Below are positions 1 through 6,180 of a stretch of 7,683 nucleotides of DNA, piece after piece (the stretch's first letter is position 1; every line of letters begins with the position of its first letter). The position numbers and the translations under genes were made by a program. The stretch is from Pseudomonadota bacterium (lineage in GTDB: Bacteria; Pseudomonadota; Gammaproteobacteria; Burkholderiales; Nitrosomonadaceae), in the NCBI GenBank assembly GCA_018240935.1, contig JAFEEV010000036.1, positions 1 through 7,683 of the forward strand, written 5' to 3'. Below the pieces are notes generated by a model. That model searched no databases, had not been told where the DNA came from, and saw nothing but the letters and a program-made list of their open reading frames with translations.

Positions 1-1603
1 ATACCGCGTGCTGGCGTATTTGCCGCACCATTTGCTCACCGTCCATCTCCGGCATCATCACATCGGAAATAATCAAATCGGGCGGCATGGCCAACGCTTG
101 TGCCAACCCTTGCCGGCCGTTGAAGGCGCTGATCACGCGGTAATCGGGTTGCAGCGTACCGGCAAGAAAGCGATTCATATCCGCGTTGTCTTCAACCACC
201 AGCACCAGTGGCTTATCACCCTCCAGAACGGATACGGCGGATGACGAATCTTGCGCGTCAATGCGCAATTCGCCGATGACTTCACGCGTCCAGTTCTGGT
301 CGAATGGGACCGGTGAATCCCGCAGAACCGTACCGGCCGGCGCCGAACCCGGCAGTTTGATTCTGAATAGCGCGCCGCCGCCCGGCGGTTCCGCGAGCTC
401 GAGCTCGCCGTGCAACAAATAAACGAAATCCTTGACGATGGTCAATCCCAACCCGGTTCCACGGTACTGCCGGGATGCGCCGTTCTCCACTTGAACAAAG
501 CGCTCGAATACGCGCTCGCGCATGTCTTCCGGTATGCCGGGGCCATTATCCTGCACTTCGATTTGCACGTAATTTCCGGTTGCGCTAAGCCGAAGCGCGA
601 TACAGCCTTTATCCTGAACAAACTTGAACGCATTCGACAGCAAATTGAGCAAGATGCGCTGCAACTTCTCGTGATCGCTTTCGATCACGCAGGCTTCCGG
701 GGTAATCACTTGCAACGCGATGGCGCGCTCCTGCGCCAGCAACTCGAAACAACTGGCCGTGGTTCGCACCAGACTGGCCAAGTCGAACCGCCCCCATTGA
801 ACTTGCATGCGTCCCGCTTCGAGTTTAGCTGCATCGAGCAAATCGGTGACCAGCCGGTAGAGGACATGCGCATTACGCAACAGCAATTCGGTTTCCTGGC
901 GTTCCTGCGTTGCGGCATTGTCTGTGATGAGCCGCTGCATGCGGCTTTCCAGCGGCGCGAGTATCAGTGTAAGCGGGGTGCGCAGTTCATGACTGATATT
1001 GGCAAAAAATTGCGACTTGAGTTGATCAAGCTCGGTCAAGCGCCGGTTCAACCGCTCCTGCTCTTCCATTGCCGCCTTCAAGGCGCGATTGGCTTGTTTG
1101 ACTTCAGCCGAGCGCTGCATGATCTCCGCTTCCATGCGCTGCGCATGCGCTTTCACCTTGCTCAACTGCGTTTGATTGTCATGACTGGCTACATATTCAG
1201 TCACGTCCTCTGCATGGTGAAAGATATAAGCGACACGACCTTCGGCATCCAATACCGGCGTGTTGACCGGACTCCAGTATTTGAGTTCGAATGCGCCGCT
1301 GCCGTCGCGTAACGGAATATCGTACTTTTGCACGTTCATGACATCCGTTTGTTTCTTACTCACCGCATGTTTGAGCGAAGCCCGTAAGTCACGCACGCTG
1401 GTGGATGCCTGATCTTCCGGGTTATCGGGAAAAACATCGAAGATGCTCCGGCCCACAATGGCGTCGCGCTCGGTATGCGTCACTTCAAGATATTTATTGT
1501 TGACCGCAACGATGGTGAAGCCGGAATCCGCGCGCAGGATCAAATACGGATGCGGACTCGCCTCGAATAACTGCTGATAGAGCGGAATCTCAGGCATGAG
1601 CAT
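1..1603 (-). CDS. PAS-domain hybrid sensor histidine kinase with receiver domain (partial, runs off left edge)
   Basis: The minus strand is open for 534 codons from ATG 1603 to the left edge, so the C-terminus is missing. Domains in order: a PAS sensor (about residues 8-135, ending in the AEDVTEY exit motif), a charged coiled-coil linker (about 140-200), HisKA with the phospho-acceptor His205 in NISHELRTP, a HATPase_c domain with N box NLLSNAFKF (320-328), G1 box DNGPGIP (352-358) and G2 box GTGLGLTIV (382-390), then a receiver domain starting near 466 with acidic pair E471/D472 and phospho-acceptor Asp514 in LIISDVMMPEMDG. No membrane segment or signal peptide is seen, so it should be a cytoplasmic sensor that autophosphorylates on His and passes the phosphate to its own Asp514. 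Further receiver, Hpt or kinase modules may lie beyond the edge. A second in-frame ATG at 1597 has GTGAG six bases upstream and may be the true start. The ligand cannot be read from the sequence. Confidence 0.95.
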   Translation of the reverse strand, partial: MLMPEIPLYQQLFEASPHPYLILRADSGFTIVAVNNKYLEVTHTERDAIVGRSIFDVFPDNPEDQASTSVRDLRASLKHAVSKKQTDVMNVQKYDIPLRDGSGAFELKYWSPVNTPVLDAEGRVAYIFHHAEDVTEYVASHDNQTQLSKVKAHAQRMEAEIMQRSAEVKQANRALKAAMEEQERLNRRLTELDQLKSQFFANISHELRTPLTLILAPLESRMQRLITDNAATQERQETELLLRNAHVLYRLVTDLLDAAKLEAGRMQVQWGRFDLASLVRTTASCFELLAQERAIALQVITPEACVIESDHEKLQRILLNLLSNAFKFVQDKGCIALRLSATGNYVQIEVQDNGPGIPEDMRERVFERFVQVENGASRQYRGTGLGLTIVKDFVYLLHGELELAEPPGGGALFRIKLPGSAPAGTVLRDSPVPFDQNWTREVIGELRIDAQDSSSAVSVLEGDKPLVLVVEDNADMNRFLAGTLQPDYRVISAFNGRQGLAQALAMPPDLIISDVMMPEMDGEQMVRQIRQHAV

Positions 1604-1666
1604 CTCACATTTTTAGAAGGCGGTCAGCACGTATCAAAAATCTCGGAAATGCACTATAAGGCCATG

Positions 1667-1696
1667 ATTCTTATCCAATAGTGTTAATGTTGTCAA
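1667..1696 (-). promoter_or_regulatory. Putative sigma70 promoter for the hybrid kinase
   Basis: On the minus strand a perfect -35 TTGACA (1696-1691) is followed after 18 bases by AAGAAT (1672-1667, 4 of 6 matches to TATAAT). Transcription would start near 1660, about 57 bases before the kinase ATG. A second -10-like TATAGT (1658-1653) lies just downstream but lacks a matching -35. This suggests the kinase is transcribed separately from the genes to its right. Confidence 0.5.
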
Positions 1697-1812
1697 CAAG
1701 GTTTTAACTACCGTCAGAATAAACTGACCGGCATGAACCTGCGTTATCAGGGGGATTGGAGATACATTCGGTACAGTGACAACAACCTGACATAAAGCCA
1801 AGCCTTGCCGGT

Positions 1813-1827
1813 GAAGATGACATCTTC
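1813..1827. repeat. 15-bp perfect palindrome, possible operator
   Basis: GAAGATG-A-CATCTTC is two perfect 7-base arms around one central base, in non-coding DNA about 117 bp upstream of the kinase -35. Flanking AACAAC (1781-1786) and GTTGTT (1828-1833) could form an outer stem. It has the size and symmetry of a dimeric regulator site. No T-run follows, so a terminator is unlikely. Confidence 0.35.
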
Positions 1828-1922
1828 GTTGTTGCTCTTCAAATTATCTGACAGCCCGGCTAACGGCGGTCTGCGGTATAGTTCACGCGCGGACAAGCTT
1901 GCGCGCCATGCGTCACCAGCGA

Positions 1923-2783
1923 TTAATTGATATAAATCTCGGAAACATTTTCCATCGCGCCGCCCAGCACTTCCCCGTGCACCTGATCCACACGGGCATT
2001 CGGCAGGCGTTTGACCAGTACTCTATCGCCCGCGCCGGTGGATTCCTTCAACTGCAAGCGCTGATCGGGCTGTTCATGCAGCGGAATCGCCCTTGACGAC
2101 CGCAGTTGAACCGCTTGGCGATTCCCAGGCAACAGGATGTTGCCGAGGTTTTCAAACTGAATGGCGTTGTCCAAGTCCGCTATGTACACATTGCGTTTGG
2201 ATAAATCACCGAGAATGTAGTATTTCCAGTACGTCTGGCCGGTGGCAAAGCGAATATAAAACCGGCGCGCTTCAGCATCCAGCTTATCCGAACATAATCC
2301 GTGCGCACCGGCAGTAATCGACAGTTGCAGAACAAACACCGGTTTGACGAAATAGTCCTTGCGCTCCAGTATTTCGGACAGGGGATCCTCGCTCAACTGC
2401 ATCCGGTCCGCCGCAGTGACGCTTGCATCGGGATGCAATATTTGCTTACCCGCCGCGTCGCGCGTTATCTGTTGATTGCTGAAAAAAAGTAGCGCGTCAT
2501 CGGGCGGCGCTCCCGGAGAGGTATAACGGAAAAAATTGCTGTCCTTGGAAAACACCTTGAAAGCCAGCGTCAGGTTATCTTCCGCGTGCAACCGCAAGAT
2601 GCCGATTTTCTCTTCATCGTAATAAACCGCCACGCCGCTTTGCGATGACTTGACCAGCAAACCTGCATTCCTCAGTTTGGCGGCGCAAGACTGCGCCAGA
2701 ACAAATTCCAGCATTTTGCAGTTTTTTTCCGCGAAATAGGCATGCTCGACAGTCACACTTGCGAGAAGACGATAAGCACCCAT
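1923..2783 (-). CDS. Hypothetical protein following DUF4255 gene (putative eCIS accessory protein)
   Basis: A 286-residue protein of unknown function. It opens with MGAYRLLASVTVEHAYF and ends with an LPNA...VSEIYIN tail. No signal peptide, membrane segment or enzyme motif is visible. The alternating hydrophobic pattern (for example VAVYYDEEKIGILRL, FVKPVFVLQLSI) suggests a mostly beta structure. It starts 57 bp after the DUF4255 stop with no other gene between, so the two are probably co-transcribed. Its ribosome site is weak (AGG 11 bases before ATG). From memory, proteins with a similar LASVTVEH-type start occur next to DUF4255 genes in contractile injection loci; this was not checked. A structural, assembly or loading role is inference only. 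Confidence 0.8.
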   Translation of the reverse strand: MGAYRLLASVTVEHAYFAEKNCKMLEFVLAQSCAAKLRNAGLLVKSSQSGVAVYYDEEKIGILRLHAEDNLTLAFKVFSKDSNFFRYTSPGAPPDDALLFFSNQQITRDAAGKQILHPDASVTAADRMQLSEDPLSEILERKDYFVKPVFVLQLSITAGAHGLCSDKLDAEARRFYIRFATGQTYWKYYILGDLSKRNVYIADLDNAIQFENLGNILLPGNRQAVQLRSSRAIPLHEQPDQRLQLKESTGAGDRVLVKRLPNARVDQVHGEVLGGAMENVSEIYIN

Positions 2784-2840
2784 AGTCCGGTCAACCTATG
2801 ATTGTTCCGGGACCGGCGCAATAACAACCGCTCACCGTCA

Positions 2841-3413
2841 TTATTTCACCATCGGCTGCGGTTCGCCCACAACCGGGATACGGCCAGCGACATCCTCGGT
2901 ATCGAAGGCCACCATGCGCACCTTGTACAGGATGGAAGGCAGATATTTCCCTCCCAAGGAACCCCATAAGTTACTCAGATCCTGGATCGACAGATTCTCG
3001 ATGTCCAGAATCAGCTTTTCGATGCGCTCGTCCATTTCGGGCGCTGTTTGATGCGTGACGACATGATTTTTCTGGAAGAAATGGATCGTGCTGGATAAAA
3101 ACTTCAGCGCTTCCGGATAATTGTTGCCGGTAAAATTGGCCGTCATCATCAGGTACAGATTGAAATAGAGCGGCACGCTGCTCTGCACTTCCCGCTCGCC
3201 GACTTCGTGCAGATTCACCTGCCGGAACGGAACACTGTCTTTCTCGATATTGACCAGAAAAACAACCAATTTGTTATTGATATTGGCCGCTACGCTGCCG
3301 TCCATTTCCAGCAAATTGGAAACCACCACGACATCTTCATTGAGATTGTAGCTACGCCGCAAATACTGATTCAACTGCGTCGCCAGAAGTTGTACAGCCA
3401 GGTTAATCATCAT
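2841..3413 (-). CDS. DUF4255 domain protein (Pvc16/Afp16-type eCIS tail protein)
   Basis: This 190-residue protein shows DUF4255 hallmarks along its whole length: an N-terminal helix ending in LNQYLRRSYNL (residues 14-24), VVVVSNLLEMDGSVAANINNK (28-48), VFLVNIEKD (51-59), PLYFNLYLMMTANF (81-94), YPEALKFLSSTIHFFQ (99-114) and the C-terminal LWGSLGGKYLPSILYKVRMV (149-168). In extracellular contractile injection systems, proteins of this family (Afp16/Pvc16 N-terminal type) cap the distal end of the tube and sheath. Adjacent ATG codons at 3413 and 3410 are both possible starts, and the nearest purine tract (AAGGA) is 13 bases upstream of the first, longer than ideal. It has its own promoter and precedes the 286-residue gene. 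No sheath or tube gene lies in this window, so whether it belongs to a full particle is open. Confidence 0.85.
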   Translation of the reverse strand: MMINLAVQLLATQLNQYLRRSYNLNEDVVVVSNLLEMDGSVAANINNKLVVFLVNIEKDSVPFRQVNLHEVGEREVQSSVPLYFNLYLMMTANFTGNNYPEALKFLSSTIHFFQKNHVVTHQTAPEMDERIEKLILDIENLSIQDLSNLWGSLGGKYLPSILYKVRMVAFDTEDVAGRIPVVGEPQPMVK

Positions 3414-3609
3414 AAGCAGTCAAGAATCCTTGTTTCCGGCGGAAAAATTAACGCTGCCTTCGGCCCGGCAACAAAACAGCGCGAACACAGAAGTCATGTC
3501 ACCGGCCATCAACCGATTGCGGGCAGGTAACTGATTGTTCACCTTCCGCGCGAATGTACTGGAAGCCCGATTGACTGTCAAACGTGCGTCACTCAGGCAT
3601 TCCACGAGG
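3414..3609. other. Intergenic gap carrying the DUF4255 promoter
   Basis: These 196 bp separate the 116-residue gene from the DUF4255 gene. An open frame crosses the gap on the minus strand (3800-3420), but most of it overlaps the 116-residue gene in another frame and it shows no recognisable domain. The gap holds a good promoter (3553-3581) and no clear terminator. Confidence 0.55.
3553..3581 (-). promoter_or_regulatory. Putative sigma70 promoter for DUF4255 and the 286-residue gene
   Basis: A perfect -35 TTGACA (3581-3576) and the -10-like TACATT (3558-3553, 4 of 6 matches) are separated by the optimal 17 bases. The -35 is part of a perfect inverted repeat TTGAC-A-GTCAA (3571-3581) that could seat a repressor. 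The predicted start near 3546 leaves a leader of about 130 bases before the DUF4255 ATG, so these two genes can be expressed apart from the upstream peptidase pair. Confidence 0.55.
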
Positions 3610-3960
3610 TTACGGCGATGCGACCGCCCATTCGGGCGCTTCGCTTCCCTTCCACAGCAAGCGGAACGGCATACCGCCAGGCTTGAGAAAAGGCGGCATG
3701 TGTGCATCTTTTTGCAAGAACTCATTACCTTCGCATTGCAGCATGAAGTATGCGCACCGATGCCCCCAGTTGGCTTGCGGCTCAAGATCGGCAAACACAA
3801 CCCAAGCGTCCCACGGAACGTCGATCAGAGCATCCCCGAGTTGAATTTTAGTTCCGCCATGAACCGTCTCGTGGCTAGCATAGACAATCGCATTGACCAG
3901 TACTGCGTCGCCCAAGACAGCACGTACACGCTCGAAAATGCTCCGGCCGGATTCCGTCAT
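3610..3960 (-). CDS. Small stand-alone paralogue of the N-terminal domain of the adjacent caspase-like peptidase
   Basis: This 116-residue protein has no peptidase domain but matches the first ~100 residues of its upstream neighbour. VVFADLEPQANWGHRCAY (54-71) corresponds to MVFADDAPQYNWSHPCRY (57-74) in the peptidase, followed in both by an acidic stretch and then MPPFL versus FPPYM. The shared core is FAD-x2-PQ-x-NW-x-H-x-C-x-Y. Its ATG overlaps the peptidase stop in an ATGA (3957-3960), a typical sign of translational coupling and near-equal output; there is no strong ribosome site of its own. No signal peptide or membrane segment is visible. It may pair with the peptidase as chaperone, inhibitor or adaptor, or the domain may be a sorting tag for the injection particle carried by two proteins; these roles are inference. 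The function of the shared domain is unknown to me. Confidence 0.85.
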   Translation of the reverse strand: MTESGRSIFERVRAVLGDAVLVNAIVYASHETVHGGTKIQLGDALIDVPWDAWVVFADLEPQANWGHRCAYFMLQCEGNEFLQKDAHMPPFLKPGGMPFRLLWKGSEAPEWAVASP

Positions 3961-5330
3961 CTACCCAGCACTTTTTTTACAACATCACCGAGAACCGCGC
4001 GCAATTCCTTTTCTTGCGCCGCCGAGGCGCCTTCCAGCTTGCTCTCAATGTCCTTCAATTGCGGCATCAATTTGCTGTGCACGATGTCATAAAATTCCGG
4101 AATCGGCTTGCGCAGGTAGTAAGGCTGCAACACTTCCACCAGCAAGCGGCAATAAATCGGCCACAGGTACCAATAGCGCTGGCCGAGGAAACAGTTACCG
4201 GCGGCCGCCGAGGATTGACTGAACACCGGCGTGTCATACGGATCGTGCACCGAATCGGCGTAATTGTGCGCTTCGCGCGCCGAAACCTTGCCCGATCCGT
4301 CCGTGTCGGGATTGGATGCAAGCGCGCCGCCGTATGGCGTGTTTCCGGTCATTGCGGCAATCCAGTCACGGGCAAACGGATCGAACTGCGCGCCGCCGAT
4401 CGAATTGTTCAATTCCAGGCAAGCGGACGAAACACTGGTGTGCGTGGCGGTTGATTTCGCCAGAATCGGCGCGTTAAAACCGCCGGCATGGCACTGCTCC
4501 ATCATCACCATCATGCAATAGTGCTTGGGCAGCGTCGCCAGCGTATCGGCAAAATCGGATGCCAAGTAGTCGGCGCCGCTATAAGTACACAAGTAAGACT
4601 GCGTGCCGTTATGACCGCCGTGATTGTTGGTATGGATCAGCAGCACATCGTCCGGTTTCAGCTTCGTCTTGAGCGTCGTAAAAACCGCATCGAGATCGGC
4701 CTTGGTCCCTTTTCCGTTGACCGGCATGCGATAAGCGCTGCTGTCTCCCGGCCAGCTCACCACCGGATGCGGATTACCGTTATAGTTGATCGTGCCGTCG
4801 TAATTCAGCACAAAAATATTCGCGGCGGGAAAGCCGTAAATATCGCGCAACGTGCGATAGAGAAATTCCAGATCGTTGGTATGCCGGTTGTTTGAAGCGC
4901 CCGAGAACAACACCGCATAACGTTGCCCCCTGGCCCAGCGGATCGGACAGCGCAGCCACGGCAGAATGGGATAATAGATTTCCGGTTCCGCGATCTTGAT
5001 GGGCGTATGAAACGGCTGAAAAGTCTTGGGAACTTCAGCCGTCATATACGGCGGAAATTGGGCATTCACTTCACTGTACAAATCCCCGGTCTCCGCATCG
5101 TGCAACAAATAGCGGCACGGATGCGACCAGTTGTATTGCGGTGCGTCGTCCGCGAACACCATGATGGAATTGCGTTCCATGACGATGCGTTGCTTATACG
5201 CCAGAACAACTTCGCCTTTTTTAAGCACTTGGTTTTCGATATGGAGATTGGTATTGCGCGCGGCTCTCCAGGAAAGATTGCTGACGATGCCGGATTTAAT
5301 TTTGCTGATTAATGCAGAATCTTTTGCCAT
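3957..5330 (-). CDS. Caspase-like (clan CD) cysteine peptidase with N-terminal NWxHxCxY domain and EF-hand loop
   Basis: A 457-residue protein likely to cleave peptide bonds by a Cys/His dyad. The N-terminal domain (about 1-115) carries MVFADDAPQYNWSHPCRY (57-74) and is shared with the next gene. The peptidase domain (about 135-380) has the clan-CD layout: a first beta strand YAVLFSGASNN (138-148), a hydrophobic strand leading to the catalytic His237 in LLIHTNNHGGH (230-240), and a second strand leading to the catalytic Cys280 in MMEQCHAGGF (276-285). This H-G then QCxxGG pattern resembles legumain-type (C13) and caspase-like enzymes. Residues 342-353 match an EF-hand calcium loop (D342, D344, S346, G347, V349, E353). 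The tail (about 400-457) is helical and charged. No signal peptide is visible, so it is probably cytoplasmic or delivered by another route. The start has GGGAGG six bases upstream. The stop overlaps the next start in ATGA. Substrate preference cannot be read. Confidence 0.9.
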   Translation of the reverse strand: MAKDSALISKIKSGIVSNLSWRAARNTNLHIENQVLKKGEVVLAYKQRIVMERNSIMVFADDAPQYNWSHPCRYLLHDAETGDLYSEVNAQFPPYMTAEVPKTFQPFHTPIKIAEPEIYYPILPWLRCPIRWARGQRYAVLFSGASNNRHTNDLEFLYRTLRDIYGFPAANIFVLNYDGTINYNGNPHPVVSWPGDSSAYRMPVNGKGTKADLDAVFTTLKTKLKPDDVLLIHTNNHGGHNGTQSYLCTYSGADYLASDFADTLATLPKHYCMMVMMEQCHAGGFNAPILAKSTATHTSVSSACLELNNSIGGAQFDPFARDWIAAMTGNTPYGGALASNPDTDGSGKVSAREAHNYADSVHDPYDTPVFSQSSAAAGNCFLGQRYWYLWPIYCRLLVEVLQPYYLRKPIPEFYDIVHSKLMPQLKDIESKLEGASAAQEKELRAVLGDVVKKVLGR

Positions 5331-5336
5331 GATGTG

Positions 5337-5342
5337 CCTCCC
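5337..5342 (-). promoter_or_regulatory. Strong ribosome binding site of the caspase-like gene
   Basis: GGGAGG on the minus strand lies six bases before ATG 5330 and fixes the start at MAKDS. It is far stronger than the sites of the three genes that follow. Confidence 0.75.
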
Positions 5343-5389
5343 GTGGATAGAAAAAATAGGGCTACTTTTTCAACAGAAATGATGCACTC

Positions 5390-5439
5390 AGAGTTTGTTT
5401 ATCCGCCAACAGCAGGATTGATAAATCCAAACTCTTTTT
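5390..5439 (+). terminator. Hairpin with T-run on the plus strand; leader hairpin of the peptidase transcript on the minus strand
   Basis: AGAGTTTG-TTTATC (5390-5403) pairs with GATAAA-TC-CAAACTCT (5420-5435): a 14-bp stem with a 2-base bulge and a 16-base loop, followed by TTTT on the plus strand (5436-5439). In that orientation it looks like a Rho-independent terminator, yet no plus-strand gene lies upstream. On the minus strand it sits about 60 bases before the peptidase start and has no T-run, so there it could act only as a leader structure or as a 3' end barrier. Confidence 0.5.
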
Positions 5440-5588
5440 CAGTGTGATCCAATCGGCACGAGAAAACAAGACATTTTGATGCGATCCGCCACAGCACCCG
5501 GCACTGAGCTGGCGCGTGAGAATCGGGAATTTAAGCGGATTAACGAAATATTACCGAAGGTATAACAGCATTCAAGCGGCGCGTGAAC

Positions 5589-5744
5589 TCAACGCAGCTT
5601 CCGCATCAGCTTAGGGATGTTCTTCTTAAAGTATTCCGTCAATCCGATAACGAATTTTTATTACAACTGCACTATCGCCCCGGCACCACCGGAAATGGCA
5701 ATCGATACCGGCACTATCCATCGGGTATTGCAAACAGGGCGCAA
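5589..5744 (-). pseudogene. Possible remnant of a small membrane-protein gene, interrupted by TAATAA
   Basis: Just below the PII-like stop, one minus-strand frame reads a hydrophobic segment (WIVPVSIAISGGAGAIVQL), then two adjacent stops TAA TAA (5663-5658), then, still in frame, KFVIGLTEYFKKNIPKLMRK and two last residues before TGA (5591-5589). A membrane-helix-like stretch followed by an amphipathic basic tail on both sides of a stop suggests decay, though chance is possible in 156 bases. A TTG at 5744 has AAGGA four bases upstream and could start a 27-residue peptide. I do not recognise the family. Confidence 0.25.
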
Positions 5745-5754
5745 TCAATCCTTC

Positions 5755-6060
5755 TCAGCCGGGCGCTTGGGCATGACAATTGGAAACCAAGCACATACCG
5801 CCGAAACCTTTCATGGCCGTGCGGAGTTCATCCAGTACTTTCTGCGCTCTGTCTTCTTTGCAAGCGAGAATTATCACAATGTTTTCATCGGTTATCAGCA
5901 CATCATCGGGATTGCGGATGCCTCGCGATCCGATACCGCCTACATTCTTGAAAACGGTATATCCGCGCACTTCGGATCTTTCCAGTAATCCCGTCAACTG
6001 GTCGAGATACTCCGATCCAATAACGATTTCGAATCTTTTCATTATTATCGATTCATTCAT
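5755..6060 (-). CDS. PII-like signalling protein (SbtB / carboxysome-PII type)
   Basis: A 101-residue protein with the PII ferredoxin-like fold pattern. KRFEIVIGSEYLDQLTGLLE (8-27) forms the first strand and helix, RGYTVFKNVGGIGSRGIR (32-49) resembles the GYTV..GGKGSRNVR segment of cyanobacterial SbtB at the base of the T-loop, and GGMCLVSNC (87-95) is the final strand. The loop after residue 49 is short and lacks the uridylylated Tyr region of GlnB/GlnK, so this is not a classical nitrogen PII. Known SbtB/CPII proteins bind adenine nucleotides and tune bicarbonate uptake; no bicarbonate transporter lies in this window, so the target is unknown. GGGAGGA ends four bases before ATG 6060 and supports that start over the in-frame ATG at 6042, which would give the more family-typical MKRFE N-terminus. 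It follows the 66-residue membrane protein on the same strand. Confidence 0.85.
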   Translation of the reverse strand: MNESIIMKRFEIVIGSEYLDQLTGLLERSEVRGYTVFKNVGGIGSRGIRNPDDVLITDENIVIILACKEDRAQKVLDELRTAMKGFGGMCLVSNCHAQAPG

Positions 6061-6064
6061 CGAT

Positions 6065-6071
6065 TCCTCCC
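6065..6071 (-). promoter_or_regulatory. Ribosome binding site deciding the PII-like start
   Basis: GGGAGGA on the minus strand lies four bases before ATG 6060. The alternative ATG at 6042 has only AT-rich sequence upstream, so the longer product with MNESII at its N-terminus is preferred. Confidence 0.65.
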
Positions 6072-6116
6072 TGAAATATCAGTAAATTATTATTAACCCA
6101 TTACTTGAAAATCAGA

Positions 6117-6166
6117 TGCCCCCGCAGGCATATTTCAATGATTTTCCGGCCGCAATCACGGGGGCA
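6117..6166 (-). repeat. 8-bp GC-rich inverted repeat between the membrane-protein and PII-like genes
   Basis: TGCCCCCG (6117-6124) and CGGGGGCA (6159-6166) are perfectly complementary across a 34-base loop. In the minus-strand transcript the hairpin would follow the 66-residue gene and precede the PII-like ribosome site by about 45 bases. There is no T-run after it, so a role in mRNA stability or differential expression is more likely than termination. Confidence 0.4.
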
Positions 6167-6180
6167 CCATCCATACCACG

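Larger units (their letters stand above)
1604..1922. other. Intergenic region between the hybrid kinase and the 286-residue protein
   Basis: This 319-bp gap has no convincing coding sequence on either strand. It holds the kinase promoter (1667-1696) and a 15-bp palindrome (1813-1827). A short GC stem around 1887-1907 (GCGCG pairing with CGCGC) lies just past the stop of the 286-residue gene but has no T-run. I see no Rho-independent terminator, so readthrough from the upstream genes into the kinase is possible. Confidence 0.6.
5331..5754. other. Region between the PII-like gene and the caspase-like gene
   Basis: These 424 bp hold no intact gene that I can support. Seen in it: a long imperfect hairpin (5390-5439), the caspase ribosome site, and a possible gene remnant (5589-5744). 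A weak promoter-like pair on the minus strand (TTGAAT, 16 bases, TAATAT, about 5565-5538) might drive the peptidase genes, but it is not strong enough to call. Confidence 0.5.

Noticed and set aside
393..408. Perfect 16-bp palindrome GCGAGCTCGAGCTCGC
   Set aside because: It lies inside the kinase ATP-binding domain and is explained by the coding repeat Gly-Glu-Leu-Glu-Leu-Ala.
410..1312. A 300-codon open frame on the plus strand
   Set aside because: It lies antisense to the hybrid kinase, whose minus-strand frame carries every expected kinase motif. The plus-strand product shows no recognisable domain.
1887..1907. GC hairpin after the 286-residue gene as a terminator
   Set aside because: The stem is only 5 bp and no T-run follows on the minus strand.
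3571..3581. The TTGAC-A-GTCAA repeat as a transposon or attachment-site end
   Set aside because: There is only one short copy, no transposase or integrase gene and no target duplication in the window; a promoter operator explains it better.
3420..3800. A 126-codon minus-strand open frame across the gap before DUF4255
   Set aside because: Half of it overlaps the 116-residue gene in another frame, it is rich in Cys and Arg as shadow frames often are, and it shows no domain.
3535..4092. A 185-codon plus-strand open frame
   Set aside because: It is antisense to the small paralogue and the end of the peptidase, both of which show shared protein motifs on the minus strand.
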